64,000 nucleotides of DNA, taken from Alcanivorax sp. (lineage in GTDB: Bacteria; Pseudomonadota; Gammaproteobacteria; Pseudomonadales; Alcanivoracaceae). The stretch is from contig NZ_CP051240.1 of NCBI RefSeq assembly GCF_017794965.1, positions 1,488,001 to 1,552,000 on the forward strand, written 5' to 3'. Shown in pieces: positions 7,665-15,738 of the stretch. Below the pieces are notes generated by a model. That model did no database searches. It saw only the letters and a program-made list of their open reading frames with translations, and was not told where the DNA came from. Each line of letters opens with the position of its first letter. Position 1 is the stretch's first letter. Position numbers and translations under genes: made by a program.

Positions 7665-8657
7665 CTAAGGCAGTTGCGCCAGAGCGTCCATCAGCACGTC
7701 GGGGGTGGTGCCGGGTTTGTGCATGTTCTCGCTCAGATGACGGCGGAACTTGCGGGCACCGGGTTCGCCCTGGAACAGATTGAGGATGTGGCGCAGAGCG
7801 TGTTTGGGGGCATGGCCCAGGGCATAGCGGCGTTCGATATAGGGGAGAAACTGTTCGGCGATGTCGCGGCGGCTGGGGACGGGACGATCATCGGCGAATA
7901 CCACGCGATCCGCATCAGCAAGAAAATACGGGTTCTGGTAGGCCTCGCGGCCAATCATCACCCCGTCGACCTCACCCATGTGCTCATGCACATCCTGCAG
8001 GGTCTTCACGCCGCCGTTGAGGATGATTTCCAGGTCTGGAAAGGCTTGCTTGATGGCATAGGCTCGCTGGTAGATCAGTGGCGGAATTTCCCTGTTCTCC
8101 TTGGGGGAGAGGCCGGAGAGGACGGCCTTGCGAGCATGGATGGTCAGGCTGGTGCAGCCGGCCTGTTTCATGTGGTCCACAAACCGGAACAGGAAGTCGT
8201 AGTCGTCCTGATCATCAATACCGATGCGGGTCTTCACCGTGACGGGGACCGACACAGCAGCCTGCATGGCTGTCACACACTGCGCCACCAGCGCGGGCTC
8301 GGCCATGAGAATGGCGCCGATCTTGCCCTGTTGCACCCGGTCCGACGGGCAGCCCACGTTCAGGTTGATCTCGTCATAGCCGTACTGCTCACTGATGCGA
8401 GCCGCTTCTGCCAGCAGTTGGGGATCACTGCCTCCCAGTTGCAGGGCCACCGGGTGCTCTTCCTCATTGAATGACAGAAAACGGTCACGGTCGCCATGAA
8501 CAATGGCCTGGGCGACCACCATTTCCGTATAGAGGAGGGTGTGTCGCGTGATCAGCCGAGCCAGATAGCGGTAGTCCCGGGTGGTCCAGTCCATCATCGG
8601 CGCCACGCTGAGGCGTCGGTCCAGGGGCTGACGGGATGGGGTATCGCTGGCAGACAT
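7665..8657 (-). CDS. dusA: tRNA-dihydrouridine(20/20a) synthase DusA
   Basis: A 330-residue FMN-dependent enzyme that reduces uridine 20/20a in the tRNA D-loop with NADPH. The start LSVAPMMDWTTRDYRYLARL is the DusA signature. The active-site cysteine is in NLNVGCPSDRVQQG, and the FMN-binding segments VKTRIGID, ILNGGV and VMIGREAYQNP are present. I used ATG at 8657 (MSASDTPSRQPLDRR); the frame runs further upstream but the added residues look non-coding. It is single, convergent with nothing, and divergent from the SulP gene. Confidence 0.93.
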   Translation of the reverse strand: MSASDTPSRQPLDRRLSVAPMMDWTTRDYRYLARLITRHTLLYTEMVVAQAIVHGDRDRFLSFNEEEHPVALQLGGSDPQLLAEAARISEQYGYDEINLNVGCPSDRVQQGKIGAILMAEPALVAQCVTAMQAAVSVPVTVKTRIGIDDQDDYDFLFRFVDHMKQAGCTSLTIHARKAVLSGLSPKENREIPPLIYQRAYAIKQAFPDLEIILNGGVKTLQDVHEHMGEVDGVMIGREAYQNPYFLADADRVVFADDRPVPSRRDIAEQFLPYIERRYALGHAPKHALRHILNLFQGEPGARKFRRHLSENMHKPGTTPDVLMDALAQLP

Positions 8658-8821
8658 GATGTTCTGGGAGACGGTTAACGGGCGCGCATTGTCGCATGTT
8701 GTGCCCGCGGGGCGTAGCCCCTCCGACCACTTGCCTGTCTCAGAGGGGGCGAATCTGCTAGACTCCGCGCCCTTTCCCGGCCCGCCAAGGGCCGACATCA
8801 CCAGTATTACAGGGTTTGACC

Positions 8822-10303
8822 ATGCTTCGTACTATTCAGCAGGAATGGTTCAGCAATCTTCGTGGTGATCTGCTGGCCGGCACCGTGGTGGCGTTGGCGC
8901 TGATTCCCGAGGCCATTGCCTTTTCCATTATCGCCGGGGTGGACCCGAAAGTGGGTCTTTACGCCTCCTTCTGCATTGCCGCCGTCACGGCGTTCTTTGG
9001 CGGCCGCCCGGGAATGATCTCGGCTGCCACCGGGGCCATGGCACTGGTGATGGTCACGCTGGTGAAAGACCATGGCCTGCAGTACTTGCTGGCCGCCACG
9101 GTGCTCACCGGCGGTCTCCAGATTGTCGCCGGATTCCTCAAGCTGGGCAGCCTGATGCGGTTTGTCTCACGTTCGGTGGTCACCGGTTTCGTCAACGCCC
9201 TGGCGATACTGATCTTCATGGCGCAGCTGCCTGAACTGGAAGGAGTGACCTGGCATGTCTATGTCATGGTGGCCGCAGGGCTGGGCATTATCTACCTCTT
9301 GCCGCTACTGACCACCGCTGTGCCCTCACCGCTGATCTGTATCGTGGTGATTACCGGTGTTGCCATGTATCTGGGCCTGGATGTGCCCACTGTGGGCGAC
9401 AAGGGTGAATTGCCGGACAGCCTGCCCATGTTCCTGTTGCCGGATATCCCGCTGAATCTGGAAACCCTGCAGATTATCCTGCCATATTCCCTTGCACTGG
9501 CCGTCGTTGGCCTGCTGGAATCCATGATGACGGCCACTATCGTGGATGATCTGACCGATACCGAGAGTGACAAGAACCGTGAGTGCAAGGGGCAGGGCGT
9601 CGCCAATATTGCCTCCGGTTTTCTGGGCGGCATGGCCGGTTGTGCCATGATTGGACAGTCCGTGATCAACGTGAAGTCCGGTGGCCGCAAGCGGCTTTCT
9701 ACCCTGTTTGCCGGCTGTTTCCTGCTGGTGCTGGTGGTGTTCCTGGGCAAGTGGGTATCCCAGATTCCCATGGCGGCCCTGGTGGCGGTCATGGTGATGG
9801 TATCCATCGGCACGTTCAGCTGGGAGTCCATCACCAACATGGCAAAACACCCGCCCAGCAGCACCGTAGTCATGCTGGCCACCGTTATTGCCACCGTGGC
9901 CACCCATAATCTGGCCATCGGGGTGGGTATCGGAGTGGTTCTCAGTGCCCTTTTCTATGCCAACAAGGTGGGCCGCATCTTCTATGTGAAGGCCTCTGAG
10001 AGTGAACAGGATGGCCACCGGGTGTATGAAGTGGTGGGGCAGGTTTTCTTCACTTCCGCTGAACAATTCGTGGCATCCTTTGACTTCAAGGAAGCCATCG
10101 AAAAGGTCACCATTGATCTGCATCGCGCCCATTTCTGGGATATCACCGCCATTGGCGCACTGGACAAGGTGGTGATCAAGTTCCGTCGTGAAGGTACAGA
10201 GGTGGATATCATTGGCCTCAACGAAGCGAGTGCCACACTGGTGGACAAGTTTGGCGTGCACGACAAGCCTGCCGAAGTCGAAAAACTGATGGGTGGCCAC
10301 TGA
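8822..10303 (+). CDS. SulP-family anion transporter
   Basis: A 493-residue SulP (SLC26-like) permease with about ten to twelve membrane segments (residues 12-375). A cytoplasmic STAS domain (about 390-485) has the IDLHRAHFWDITAIGALDKV element. The N-terminal signature LLAGTVVALALIPEAIAFSI, then GLYASFCIAAVTAFFGG and GMISAATGAMALV, is typical. SulP proteins carry sulfate, bicarbonate, chloride or organic anions; the substrate cannot be read here. An alternative TTG start lies two codons upstream at 8816. A two-domain universal stress protein follows after 16 bp and is probably co-transcribed, a pairing often seen for SulP transporters. Confidence 0.9.
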   Translation: MLRTIQQEWFSNLRGDLLAGTVVALALIPEAIAFSIIAGVDPKVGLYASFCIAAVTAFFGGRPGMISAATGAMALVMVTLVKDHGLQYLLAATVLTGGLQIVAGFLKLGSLMRFVSRSVVTGFVNALAILIFMAQLPELEGVTWHVYVMVAAGLGIIYLLPLLTTAVPSPLICIVVITGVAMYLGLDVPTVGDKGELPDSLPMFLLPDIPLNLETLQIILPYSLALAVVGLLESMMTATIVDDLTDTESDKNRECKGQGVANIASGFLGGMAGCAMIGQSVINVKSGGRKRLSTLFAGCFLLVLVVFLGKWVSQIPMAALVAVMVMVSIGTFSWESITNMAKHPPSSTVVMLATVIATVATHNLAIGVGIGVVLSALFYANKVGRIFYVKASESEQDGHRVYEVVGQVFFTSAEQFVASFDFKEAIEKVTIDLHRAHFWDITAIGALDKVVIKFRREGTEVDIIGLNEASATLVDKFGVHDKPAEVEKLMGGH

Positions 10304-10319
10304 GCCAGGGAGAGAGACG

Positions 10320-11156
10320 ATGACGAACGTAATCGCCTGTATTGACGGTTCAGCGGCAACTGCGTCGATCTGTGACTATGCCGCCTGGTCGGCCCAGCGT
10401 CTGGATGCCCCGCTGACCTTGCTGCACGTACTGGATCATTCCCGTTACCCTGTAGCGGCAGACTTCAGTGGCAATCTGTCCATGGGCGGACGTGAGCACC
10501 TGATGCAGGAACTGGCGGATCTGGATGCACAGCGTAACCGGGTGGCGCTGGAGCAAGGCAAACTGATGCTGGAAGCCGCCCGTGAGCGCGTGGTGGCGGA
10601 TGGCATCGCAAGCCCGAAAGAGCGCCAGCGTCACGGGGATCTGGTAGATACCCTTACCGGTCTCGAGGATGAGATGCGTTTGCTGGTGATTGGCAAGCAG
10701 GGTGAGGAGCATGGCGGCATTGGTGCCCAGCTGGGGGATAATGTGGAGCGGGTGATTCGTGCTGTTCACCGTCCCATTCTGGTCGCTGTGGGGCAGTTCA
10801 AGGCGCCACAGACCATCATGCTGGCCTATGACGACAGTGAGACCACCCGCAAGGGCGTGAGCATGTTGTCCGACAGCCCCCTGTTCAAGGGGCTGGATTG
10901 CCATTTGGTTACGGTGGGCAAATCCCGGGATCTGCAATGGGCCGCGGATAAGCTGAGTGGGGCGGGGCATCAGGTAACGACCGCGCAGCTGGAGGGCGAG
11001 GTGGAGCCCGCTCTTCACGATTACCAGCAGAACCATGCCGTGGACCTGGTAGTGATGGGGGCCTACGGTCACTCCCGCATTCGTGAATTCTTTGTGGGGA
11101 GTACCACCAACAAGATGATTCGCGAGGCCAGGGTGCCGCACCTGTTGTTGCGATAG
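10320..11156 (+). CDS. universal stress protein with two Usp domains
   Basis: A 278-residue cytoplasmic protein made of two tandem Usp domains (about 1-150 and 160-278). The second keeps the ATP-binding loop pattern G-2x-G-9x-G-S/T in GAYGHSRIREFFVGST. The first is degenerate at the same place (GKQGEEHGGIGAQLGDN). The ATG at 10320 follows a good GGGAGAGAG ribosome-binding site. Its position right after the SulP transporter suggests that it modulates transport or responds to ion stress (inference). A strong terminator follows. Confidence 0.88.
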   Translation: MTNVIACIDGSAATASICDYAAWSAQRLDAPLTLLHVLDHSRYPVAADFSGNLSMGGREHLMQELADLDAQRNRVALEQGKLMLEAARERVVADGIASPKERQRHGDLVDTLTGLEDEMRLLVIGKQGEEHGGIGAQLGDNVERVIRAVHRPILVAVGQFKAPQTIMLAYDDSETTRKGVSMLSDSPLFKGLDCHLVTVGKSRDLQWAADKLSGAGHQVTTAQLEGEVEPALHDYQQNHAVDLVVMGAYGHSRIREFFVGSTTNKMIREARVPHLLLR

Positions 11157-11166
11157 CGGTTGATAC

Positions 11167-11197
11167 AAAAAAAGGGCCTCATTGGAGGCCCTTTTTT
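11167..11197 (+). terminator. Rho-independent terminator after the SulP-Usp operon
   Basis: GGGCCTC and GAGGCCC arms flank a short ATTG loop, with seven A before and six T after. The hairpin works in both directions, so it can also close the convergent DUF4399 gene. Confidence 0.9.
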
Positions 11198-11214
11198 GTT
11201 ACCCGTGGAGGGGG

Positions 11215-11748
11215 TTATTCCACGGTGATGGTGATTTCCTGGGACAGCACGGCAGGGTCGTGGGGGATGTGACGCCAGTCGCCCAGCAGCAACTGCAGGG
11301 TGTGCTCGCCGGGTTCCAGTTCCAGTGTGGTGGACGTCTGGCCCTTGCCGAAGTGGACCACATGCTCGGTGGCGGGCAGTGGCATATCCATGGCGGGCTT
11401 CTCATCCAGATCAATGAGCAGATGGTGGTGACCACTGTTGTCCTGCTCGGTCCCTGCCGGTACCACGTCCATACCCTCCACACCAAATTCGATGGTGACC
11501 GGGCTGGTGACGGTAGCGCCATCCTGCGGCGCGACAAAGAAGACCTTGGCGCCTTCAGGGGCGCTGCTGCGAGTGATGCCGTTGCCCTCGGGCGCCGCGG
11601 CGTCATGCGCTGCATGCTGCTCAGTGGCATCTGCCTTCATTGCCTGATTGTCGTCGCTGGCAGGTTCCTGTTGCTCAGAGCAGGCCTGCAGCAGGGTAGT
11701 GCTGGCCACCAGTGCTACCAGAACAGAACGTTGGAAAGGGATACGCAT
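11215..11748 (-). CDS. DUF4399 lipoprotein
   Basis: A 177-residue exported protein. A lipoprotein signal peptide ends in the lipobox LLQAC (Cys about 24), followed by an acidic low-complexity linker. The C-terminal DUF4399 domain has NSGHHHLLID and LGDWRHIPHDP, a His-rich pattern shared across the family. The function of the family is unknown. The His clusters suggest metal or small-ligand binding, which is inference. The start at 11748 has AAGGAA six bases upstream; an in-frame ATG at 11754 has no room for it. It is monocistronic and convergent with the Usp gene. Confidence 0.82.
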   Translation of the reverse strand: MRIPFQRSVLVALVASTTLLQACSEQQEPASDDNQAMKADATEQHAAHDAAAPEGNGITRSSAPEGAKVFFVAPQDGATVTSPVTIEFGVEGMDVVPAGTEQDNSGHHHLLIDLDEKPAMDMPLPATEHVVHFGKGQTSTTLELEPGEHTLQLLLGDWRHIPHDPAVLSQEITITVE

Positions 11749-11893
11749 GGTCATTTCCTTGATGTAAGTGAATCCAGTGAATGAATTGCTGCTCAGAAAG
11801 GAGAGGGCAGCAATGTGAACAGGAATCATTAAAGTGTCACAACCATATCAGAAAGGGCGGGTGACGTGTCTACATAGCGAAGGATTAGACAGG

Positions 11894-11899
11894 TATAAT
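11894..11899 (+). promoter_or_regulatory. -10 element for gltX
   Basis: A perfect TATAAT lies 30 bp before the gltX ATG. The -35 region (TACATA, 17 bp upstream) is weak. Confidence 0.45.
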
Positions 11900-11928
11900 C
11901 CGCGCCAGTTTGCATTATTGGAGTCAGC

Positions 11929-13413
11929 ATGACCGTTCGCACCCGCGTTGCCCCTTCTCCCACCGGGGACCCCCACGTAGGCACCGCCTATATCGCCCTT
12001 TTTAACCGCTGCTTTGCCCAACAGCATGGGGGGCAGTTCATTCTGCGGATCGAGGATACGGACCAGACCCGTTCCACCGGCGAATCCGAGCAGATGATCC
12101 TGGATTCTCTCAAATGGCTGGGGTTGACCTGGGATGAGGGTCCGGACGTGGGTGGCCCTCACGGTCCTTACCGCCAGAGTGAGCGCAAGGACATGTACCG
12201 GGACTATGCCGAGACGCTGATCGAGAAGGGCCATGCGTTCAAGTGCTACCGCACCAGCGAAGAGCTGGATGCCCTGCGTGCCGAGCTGAAAGAGAAGGGC
12301 GAAAACCGGGCCCTGAAACCCCAGGATCTGGAGCTGCCGGCGCAAGAGCAGGCGAAACGCGAAGCGGACAATGCGCCCTATGTGATTCGTATGCGCGTGC
12401 CCTTTGATGGCCGTTGCGAAATTGAAGACATGCTGCGCGGAACAGTGGAGCTGGACTGGGCGCTGGTGGATGCGCAGATTCTGCTCAAGTCCGATGGCAT
12501 GCCCACCTATCACCTGGCCAACATCGTGGATGATCACCTGATGGAGATTACCCATGTTATTCGCGGTGAGGAATGGCTTAACTCGGCGCCCAAGCACAAG
12601 CTGTTGTACGAGTACTTCGGCTGGGACATGCCGACACTTTGCCACATGCCTCTGTTGCGTAACCCGGACAAATCCAAGCTCAGCAAGCGCAAGAATCCTA
12701 CCAGTATCCTGTTCTACCAGCGTATGGGCTACCTGCCTGAAGCGCTGGTGAATTACCTGGGACGCATGGGCTGGTCCATGCCGGATGAGAGTGAAAAATT
12801 CTCACTGGCCCAGATGCAGGATGCCTTCGACATACAGCGCGTTTCCCTGGGTGGTCCGGTGTTTGATGTGGAGAAGCTGAGCTGGCTCAACGGCCAGTGG
12901 CTGCGCGAGCAGAGTGATGAGCAATTCCTTGATTCCCTGCTCAACTGGGCCTACAACCGCGATTACGCCATGAAGATCATTCCCCACCTGCGCCAGCGGG
13001 TGGAAACCCTGTCGGAAGTGGCGGACAAGGCAGCATTCTGCTTCAACGGCATGCCGGCGATCACTGAGGCCAGTTTCGAGCACAAGCAATACGCAGCGGA
13101 TGATATCAAGGTCTGGCTCCAGTACTTGCTGTGGACCTACGAGGCGCGCAGTGACTGGAATCGAGATGGCCTGTTTGCTGACGCCAAGGCCATTGCCGAT
13201 GCGCTGGAGGTGAAGATCAAGGACTTCCTGTTCCCGGTATTCATTGCCATTGCGGGCACCAGTGCCAGCTTCTCGGTGGTGGATTCCATGGAAATCATCG
13301 GCTCCGACGTCAGCCGCGCCCGCATCCGCCATGCCATCGAGGTACTGGGCGGGGTGTCCAAGAAGCAGATGAAGAAGCTGGAAAAAGCCTACCGGGATCT
13401 TCCGGTGGGCTGA
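11929..13413 (+). CDS. gltX: glutamyl-tRNA synthetase
   Basis: A 494-residue class I aminoacyl-tRNA synthetase that charges tRNA-Glu. The HIGH-type motif appears as APSPTGDPHVGTAY and the KMSKS-type motif as SKLSKRKNPTS. The EDTDQTRS and RGEEWLNSAPKH segments are typical. GGAG lies before the ATG at 11929. The stop TGA is the first three bases of a heptad-repeat element. Downstream lie tRNA-Ala and its own cognate tRNA-Glu, under a separate promoter. Confidence 0.95.
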   Translation: MTVRTRVAPSPTGDPHVGTAYIALFNRCFAQQHGGQFILRIEDTDQTRSTGESEQMILDSLKWLGLTWDEGPDVGGPHGPYRQSERKDMYRDYAETLIEKGHAFKCYRTSEELDALRAELKEKGENRALKPQDLELPAQEQAKREADNAPYVIRMRVPFDGRCEIEDMLRGTVELDWALVDAQILLKSDGMPTYHLANIVDDHLMEITHVIRGEEWLNSAPKHKLLYEYFGWDMPTLCHMPLLRNPDKSKLSKRKNPTSILFYQRMGYLPEALVNYLGRMGWSMPDESEKFSLAQMQDAFDIQRVSLGGPVFDVEKLSWLNGQWLREQSDEQFLDSLLNWAYNRDYAMKIIPHLRQRVETLSEVADKAAFCFNGMPAITEASFEHKQYAADDIKVWLQYLLWTYEARSDWNRDGLFADAKAIADALEVKIKDFLFPVFIAIAGTSASFSVVDSMEIIGSDVSRARIRHAIEVLGGVSKKQMKKLEKAYRDLPVG

Positions 13414-13567
13414 GTTGAAAGTTAAAAGTTCAAAGTTGAAAGGCGCGGGTGAGGCAGAGGTGGCCGGAAGGCTTTGCCCGCGTCCAAGCGGTGAATCGCG
13501 GCGGTAAGGCTGAAAATCAGTAAGGCCTCCTCCGCGTTTGAACTTTAAACTTTCAACTTTAAACTGA
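13411..13567. repeat. Inverted heptad-repeat element, GTTGAAA type, copy 2
   Basis: Left arm: TGA, GTTGAAA, GTTAAAA, GTTCAAA, GTTGAAA. Right arm: GAACTTT, AAACTTT, CAACTTT, AAACTGA. The core is about 95 bp, GC-rich, with GCGCG and CGCG at the arm junctions, and is unrelated to the core of the copy at 7450. The first three bases are the gltX stop codon. Confidence 0.85.
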
Positions 13568-13645
13568 TTTTCGCCCAGTTTTTCAGCAACTTGCCCAGAA
13601 TGTAAGCAAATAGACTTCATTCTGAAAAAAACCGCTCACTGGCGC

Positions 13646-13673
13646 TTGACAGGTTGGGGGTGGCCGGTAGAAT
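13646..13673 (+). promoter_or_regulatory. sigma-70 promoter for the tRNA-Ala/tRNA-Glu operon
   Basis: A perfect TTGACA (13646-13651) is followed by a 16-bp spacer and TAGAAT (13668-13673). The GC-rich discriminator ACGCCGC that follows is typical of stringently controlled stable-RNA promoters. Confidence 0.8.
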
Positions 13674-13716
13674 ACGCCGCACCAACCGAGACGGACATCG
13701 TCTCACGGGTGACTTT

Positions 13717-13792
13717 GGGGCTATAGCTCAGCTGGGAGAGCGCAACACTGGCAGTGTTGAGGTCAGCGGTTCGATCCCGCTTAGCTCCACCA
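13717..13792 (+). tRNA. tRNA-Ala (anticodon GGC)
   Basis: A 76-nt cloverleaf with encoded CCA. The acceptor GGGGCTA pairs with TAGCTCC (one G-U). D-arm sequence AGCTCAGCTGGGAGAGC, anticodon loop CTGGCAG and T-arm GGTTCGATCC are all present. GGC reads GCC/GCU alanine codons. Confidence 0.95.
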
Positions 13793-13797
13793 AACAC

Positions 13798-13873
13798 GTC
13801 CCCTTCGTCTAGTGGCCCAGGACACCGCCCTTTCACGGCGGTAACAGGGGTTCGACTCCCCTAGGGGACGCCA
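13798..13873 (+). tRNA. tRNA-Glu (anticodon TTC)
   Basis: A 76-nt cloverleaf with encoded CCA. The acceptor GTCCCCT pairs with AGGGGAC, the anticodon loop contains TTTCA with TTC, and the T-arm is GGGTTCGACTCC. It lies 5 bp after tRNA-Ala and is clearly co-transcribed. It is the substrate of the nearby GltX. Confidence 0.95.
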
Positions 13874-13880
13874 CATAAAG

Positions 13881-13910
13881 AAGCCTCACTCGAAAGAGTG
13901 GGGCTTTTTT
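13881..13910 (+). terminator. Rho-independent terminator of the tRNA operon
   Basis: The stem AAGCCTCACTC / GAGTGGGGCTT closes on a GAAA loop and is followed by six T. It starts 8 bp after the tRNA-Glu CCA. Confidence 0.9.
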
Positions 13911-14463
13911 ATTGGCCGCTCCGCGGCTGCAGCACGCTCCACGCAACAGGCAACACGCAGAAGCGGCACACCATGACGATGTTGGAGGCTGGAACCTGTA
14001 GGAGTTTGCCTGCAGACGATTTTCTTTTTCATGCCTGCGGGCATGCTCAAGCAGATCCTGTTTGCCATGGGCCGAAAGCACCTCTCCTTGTTTTATCTCG
14101 GTGAACTCAGTGACCTCTGTGGTAAACCCGTCTTTGGTTTGCGGGGTTTGATGTGGGAGTCTGCCTGCAGACGAAGGGTTGGGGCATTCGCTTGCAAGCA
14201 AGCTCCCACAGTGGGGCCGGGGCTTGCTGGAATTTCCTCAGTGAACTCGGTGACCTCTGTGGTAAACCCGTCTTCGGTTTGTGGGGTTTGATGTGGGAGT
14301 CTGCTTGCAGACGAAGGGGCTGGGGCATTCGCTTGCAGGGAAGCTCCCACATGGAGCGGCCTGTCCCTACAGGACGTCTGAGATTTTTTTTGCCAGGGCG
14401 AGGATGTCAGGCTACACGCTGATGGCCTCCATGGAGAGATCCAGAATAGGCCTGTTGCCGGGA
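13911..14463. other. Gene-free repeat patch between tRNA operon and RES toxin
   Basis: No open frame here looks coding. The patch holds degenerate 7-mers (CACGCTC, CACGCAA, CAGGCAA, CACGCAG at 13933-13960), a REP-like TGTAGGAG...CTGCAGACGAT near 13999, and a 140-bp tandem duplication at 14101-14351. This is typical of an insertion-tolerant site next to tRNA genes. Confidence 0.75.
14101..14351. repeat. 140-bp tandem duplication carrying REP-like palindromes
   Basis: GTGAACTCRGTGACCTCTGT starts at 14101 and again at 14241. Both copies continue through GGGTTTGATGTGGGAGTCTG and the palindromic CTGCAGACGAAG to GGGGCATTCGCTTGCA and end in AGCTCCCACA. The second copy is slightly shortened at its end and differs by point changes, so the duplication is not very recent. 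TGTGGGAG ... CTCCCACA arms make each unit a REP doublet. Confidence 0.8.
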
Positions 14464-15168
14464 TCAGCTCAAGCGGCGGATGGTCAGGGTGTGTGCGATC
14501 CGTTCACCATCCCAGACGTATTCGTAGTGACGGGTGGGGATGACCGAGTGTATGACAGCGGGACTGAACAGGGCGTAACAGTGCTGTCCGGGGGCGCGAA
14601 CGGATTCATAGTGCAGCCCGCATAGCTGCTGCTGCCGGAGCCTGGATCCCAGCTCACGGGAAGGGCTGTAGTCGTCGGCATCGTGCCACCCGGGATGTTT
14701 TGACGCAGGGGTGATGTCGACCAGTTCAGCGCTGAACAGGGTCTGCAATCCGCACATCACAATGCGGTCGTATTTCAGACCTTCCACGTTCTGAAAGTAA
14801 CGCTGCTGGTGGTAACGGGTCTCTGCAATGGCGGTGTTGATGTGATCGGCGCAGTAATAAACGCCAACATCACCATTGGAAAACCGCGACCCTGCCGGAT
14901 TGACGTGCACAAAGGGTCCAAGGGCATAGTTGCAACCGGGTATTCCCCAGGGGCGTTCTTCCTTTGGTACCCGCTTCAACTGGCCGACCTCCTGCTGGAG
15001 GCGAGGGTTGGTGAGGGCCTGTACGGCAAACAGGGCGTCGAAGTCGGCCTGGTCTGCCACATCGTCGAAGATATGGATGGGGGGATACTTGCTGTTGACC
15101 AGCCGGTAGGCCGTTTGCTCGCTGAACTCACGCCGGGGCAGGGCATCGATGTCGTGTTCTAGCCCCAT
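14464..15168 (-). CDS. RES-domain toxin (predicted NAD+ phosphorylase)
   Basis: A 234-residue RES protein. The family's Arg and Glu landmarks are visible: YRLVNSKYPP (Arg22), then SRFSNGDVGVYYCAD (about 94-108) and NTAIAETRYH with Glu116. Characterised RES toxins degrade NAD+ and stop growth until inhibited by the Xre partner; this role is by family. It overlaps the upstream antitoxin gene by 10 bp, the usual antitoxin-first order. The surrounding repeats fit an accessory module. Length is typical. Confidence 0.88.
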   Translation of the reverse strand: MGLEHDIDALPRREFSEQTAYRLVNSKYPPIHIFDDVADQADFDALFAVQALTNPRLQQEVGQLKRVPKEERPWGIPGCNYALGPFVHVNPAGSRFSNGDVGVYYCADHINTAIAETRYHQQRYFQNVEGLKYDRIVMCGLQTLFSAELVDITPASKHPGWHDADDYSPSRELGSRLRQQQLCGLHYESVRAPGQHCYALFSPAVIHSVIPTRHYEYVWDGERIAHTLTIRRLS

Positions 15169-15566
15169 TGCCCGCCCCGCAAGCTGTCCAGCTGGCGATG
15201 GACTTCGTAGAGTCCTGCCACGGTGCCGCCAGTCATCACGTCCATGGGTGTGGTGCCATTGAAGAACGGGTTGTGGTTGGCCATGCGCACAAAGCCATAG
15301 ACGTTTTCACGGTTGCCAAACAGGGTGCGCAGGGCCTGGTGGATGTTGAGCAGGTAGCTCAGCCTTTCCAGTAGATCCTGACTGACCCGGGCGCTATCCG
15401 GCTGGGACTGGTACTTGTGCAGGGTGGAGCGGCCTACCCCCAACAGGGCCATTTTTTCTTTCTCGCTACATTGCCAGTGATCCAGCAGATTCAACACCGC
15501 GCGAAGTGCGGCATGCCGGGCGTTGTCGTCGATCGGTTGTGGGCTGGCCTGTGTATGCGGTTGCAT
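15159..15566 (-). CDS. Xre/MbcA/ParS-type antitoxin (DUF2384)
   Basis: A 135-residue antitoxin. An N-terminal Xre-like helix-turn-helix (about 40-70, MALLGVGRSTLHKYQSQ) is followed by the DUF2384 toxin-binding region, with ERLSYLLNIHQALRTLFGN and the closing GGTVAGLYEVHRQLDSLRGG. It should neutralise the RES toxin and repress the shared promoter. The region upstream (15570-15640) is AT-rich with TAATATTCTTAATATAGAC, a probable promoter/operator. Confidence 0.88.
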   Translation of the reverse strand: MQPHTQASPQPIDDNARHAALRAVLNLLDHWQCSEKEKMALLGVGRSTLHKYQSQPDSARVSQDLLERLSYLLNIHQALRTLFGNRENVYGFVRMANHNPFFNGTTPMDVMTGGTVAGLYEVHRQLDSLRGGQWG

Positions 15567-15738
15567 GGGGGCTCCTGCGGGCAGTCATGGTGACTTGCTA
15601 ATATTCTTAATATAGACTAAACATCAAAAAATGTCTATAAATGGACGGTCTGTAAAATCTTCTCTTGTCACCGCTGTTTCCCAGAACCCAGACGCTTGCA
15701 GGGGGTCTTTTGGTCATCGGCAACGACAAGGACCCGTT

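Noticed and set aside
8705..8760. Rho-independent terminator upstream of the SulP gene
   Set aside because: GGGGCGTAGCCCC can fold but has no T-run and no gene ends there on the plus strand.
14101..14351. CRISPR or integron attachment array
   Set aside because: Two 140-bp copies with REP palindromes, no spacers, no integrase.
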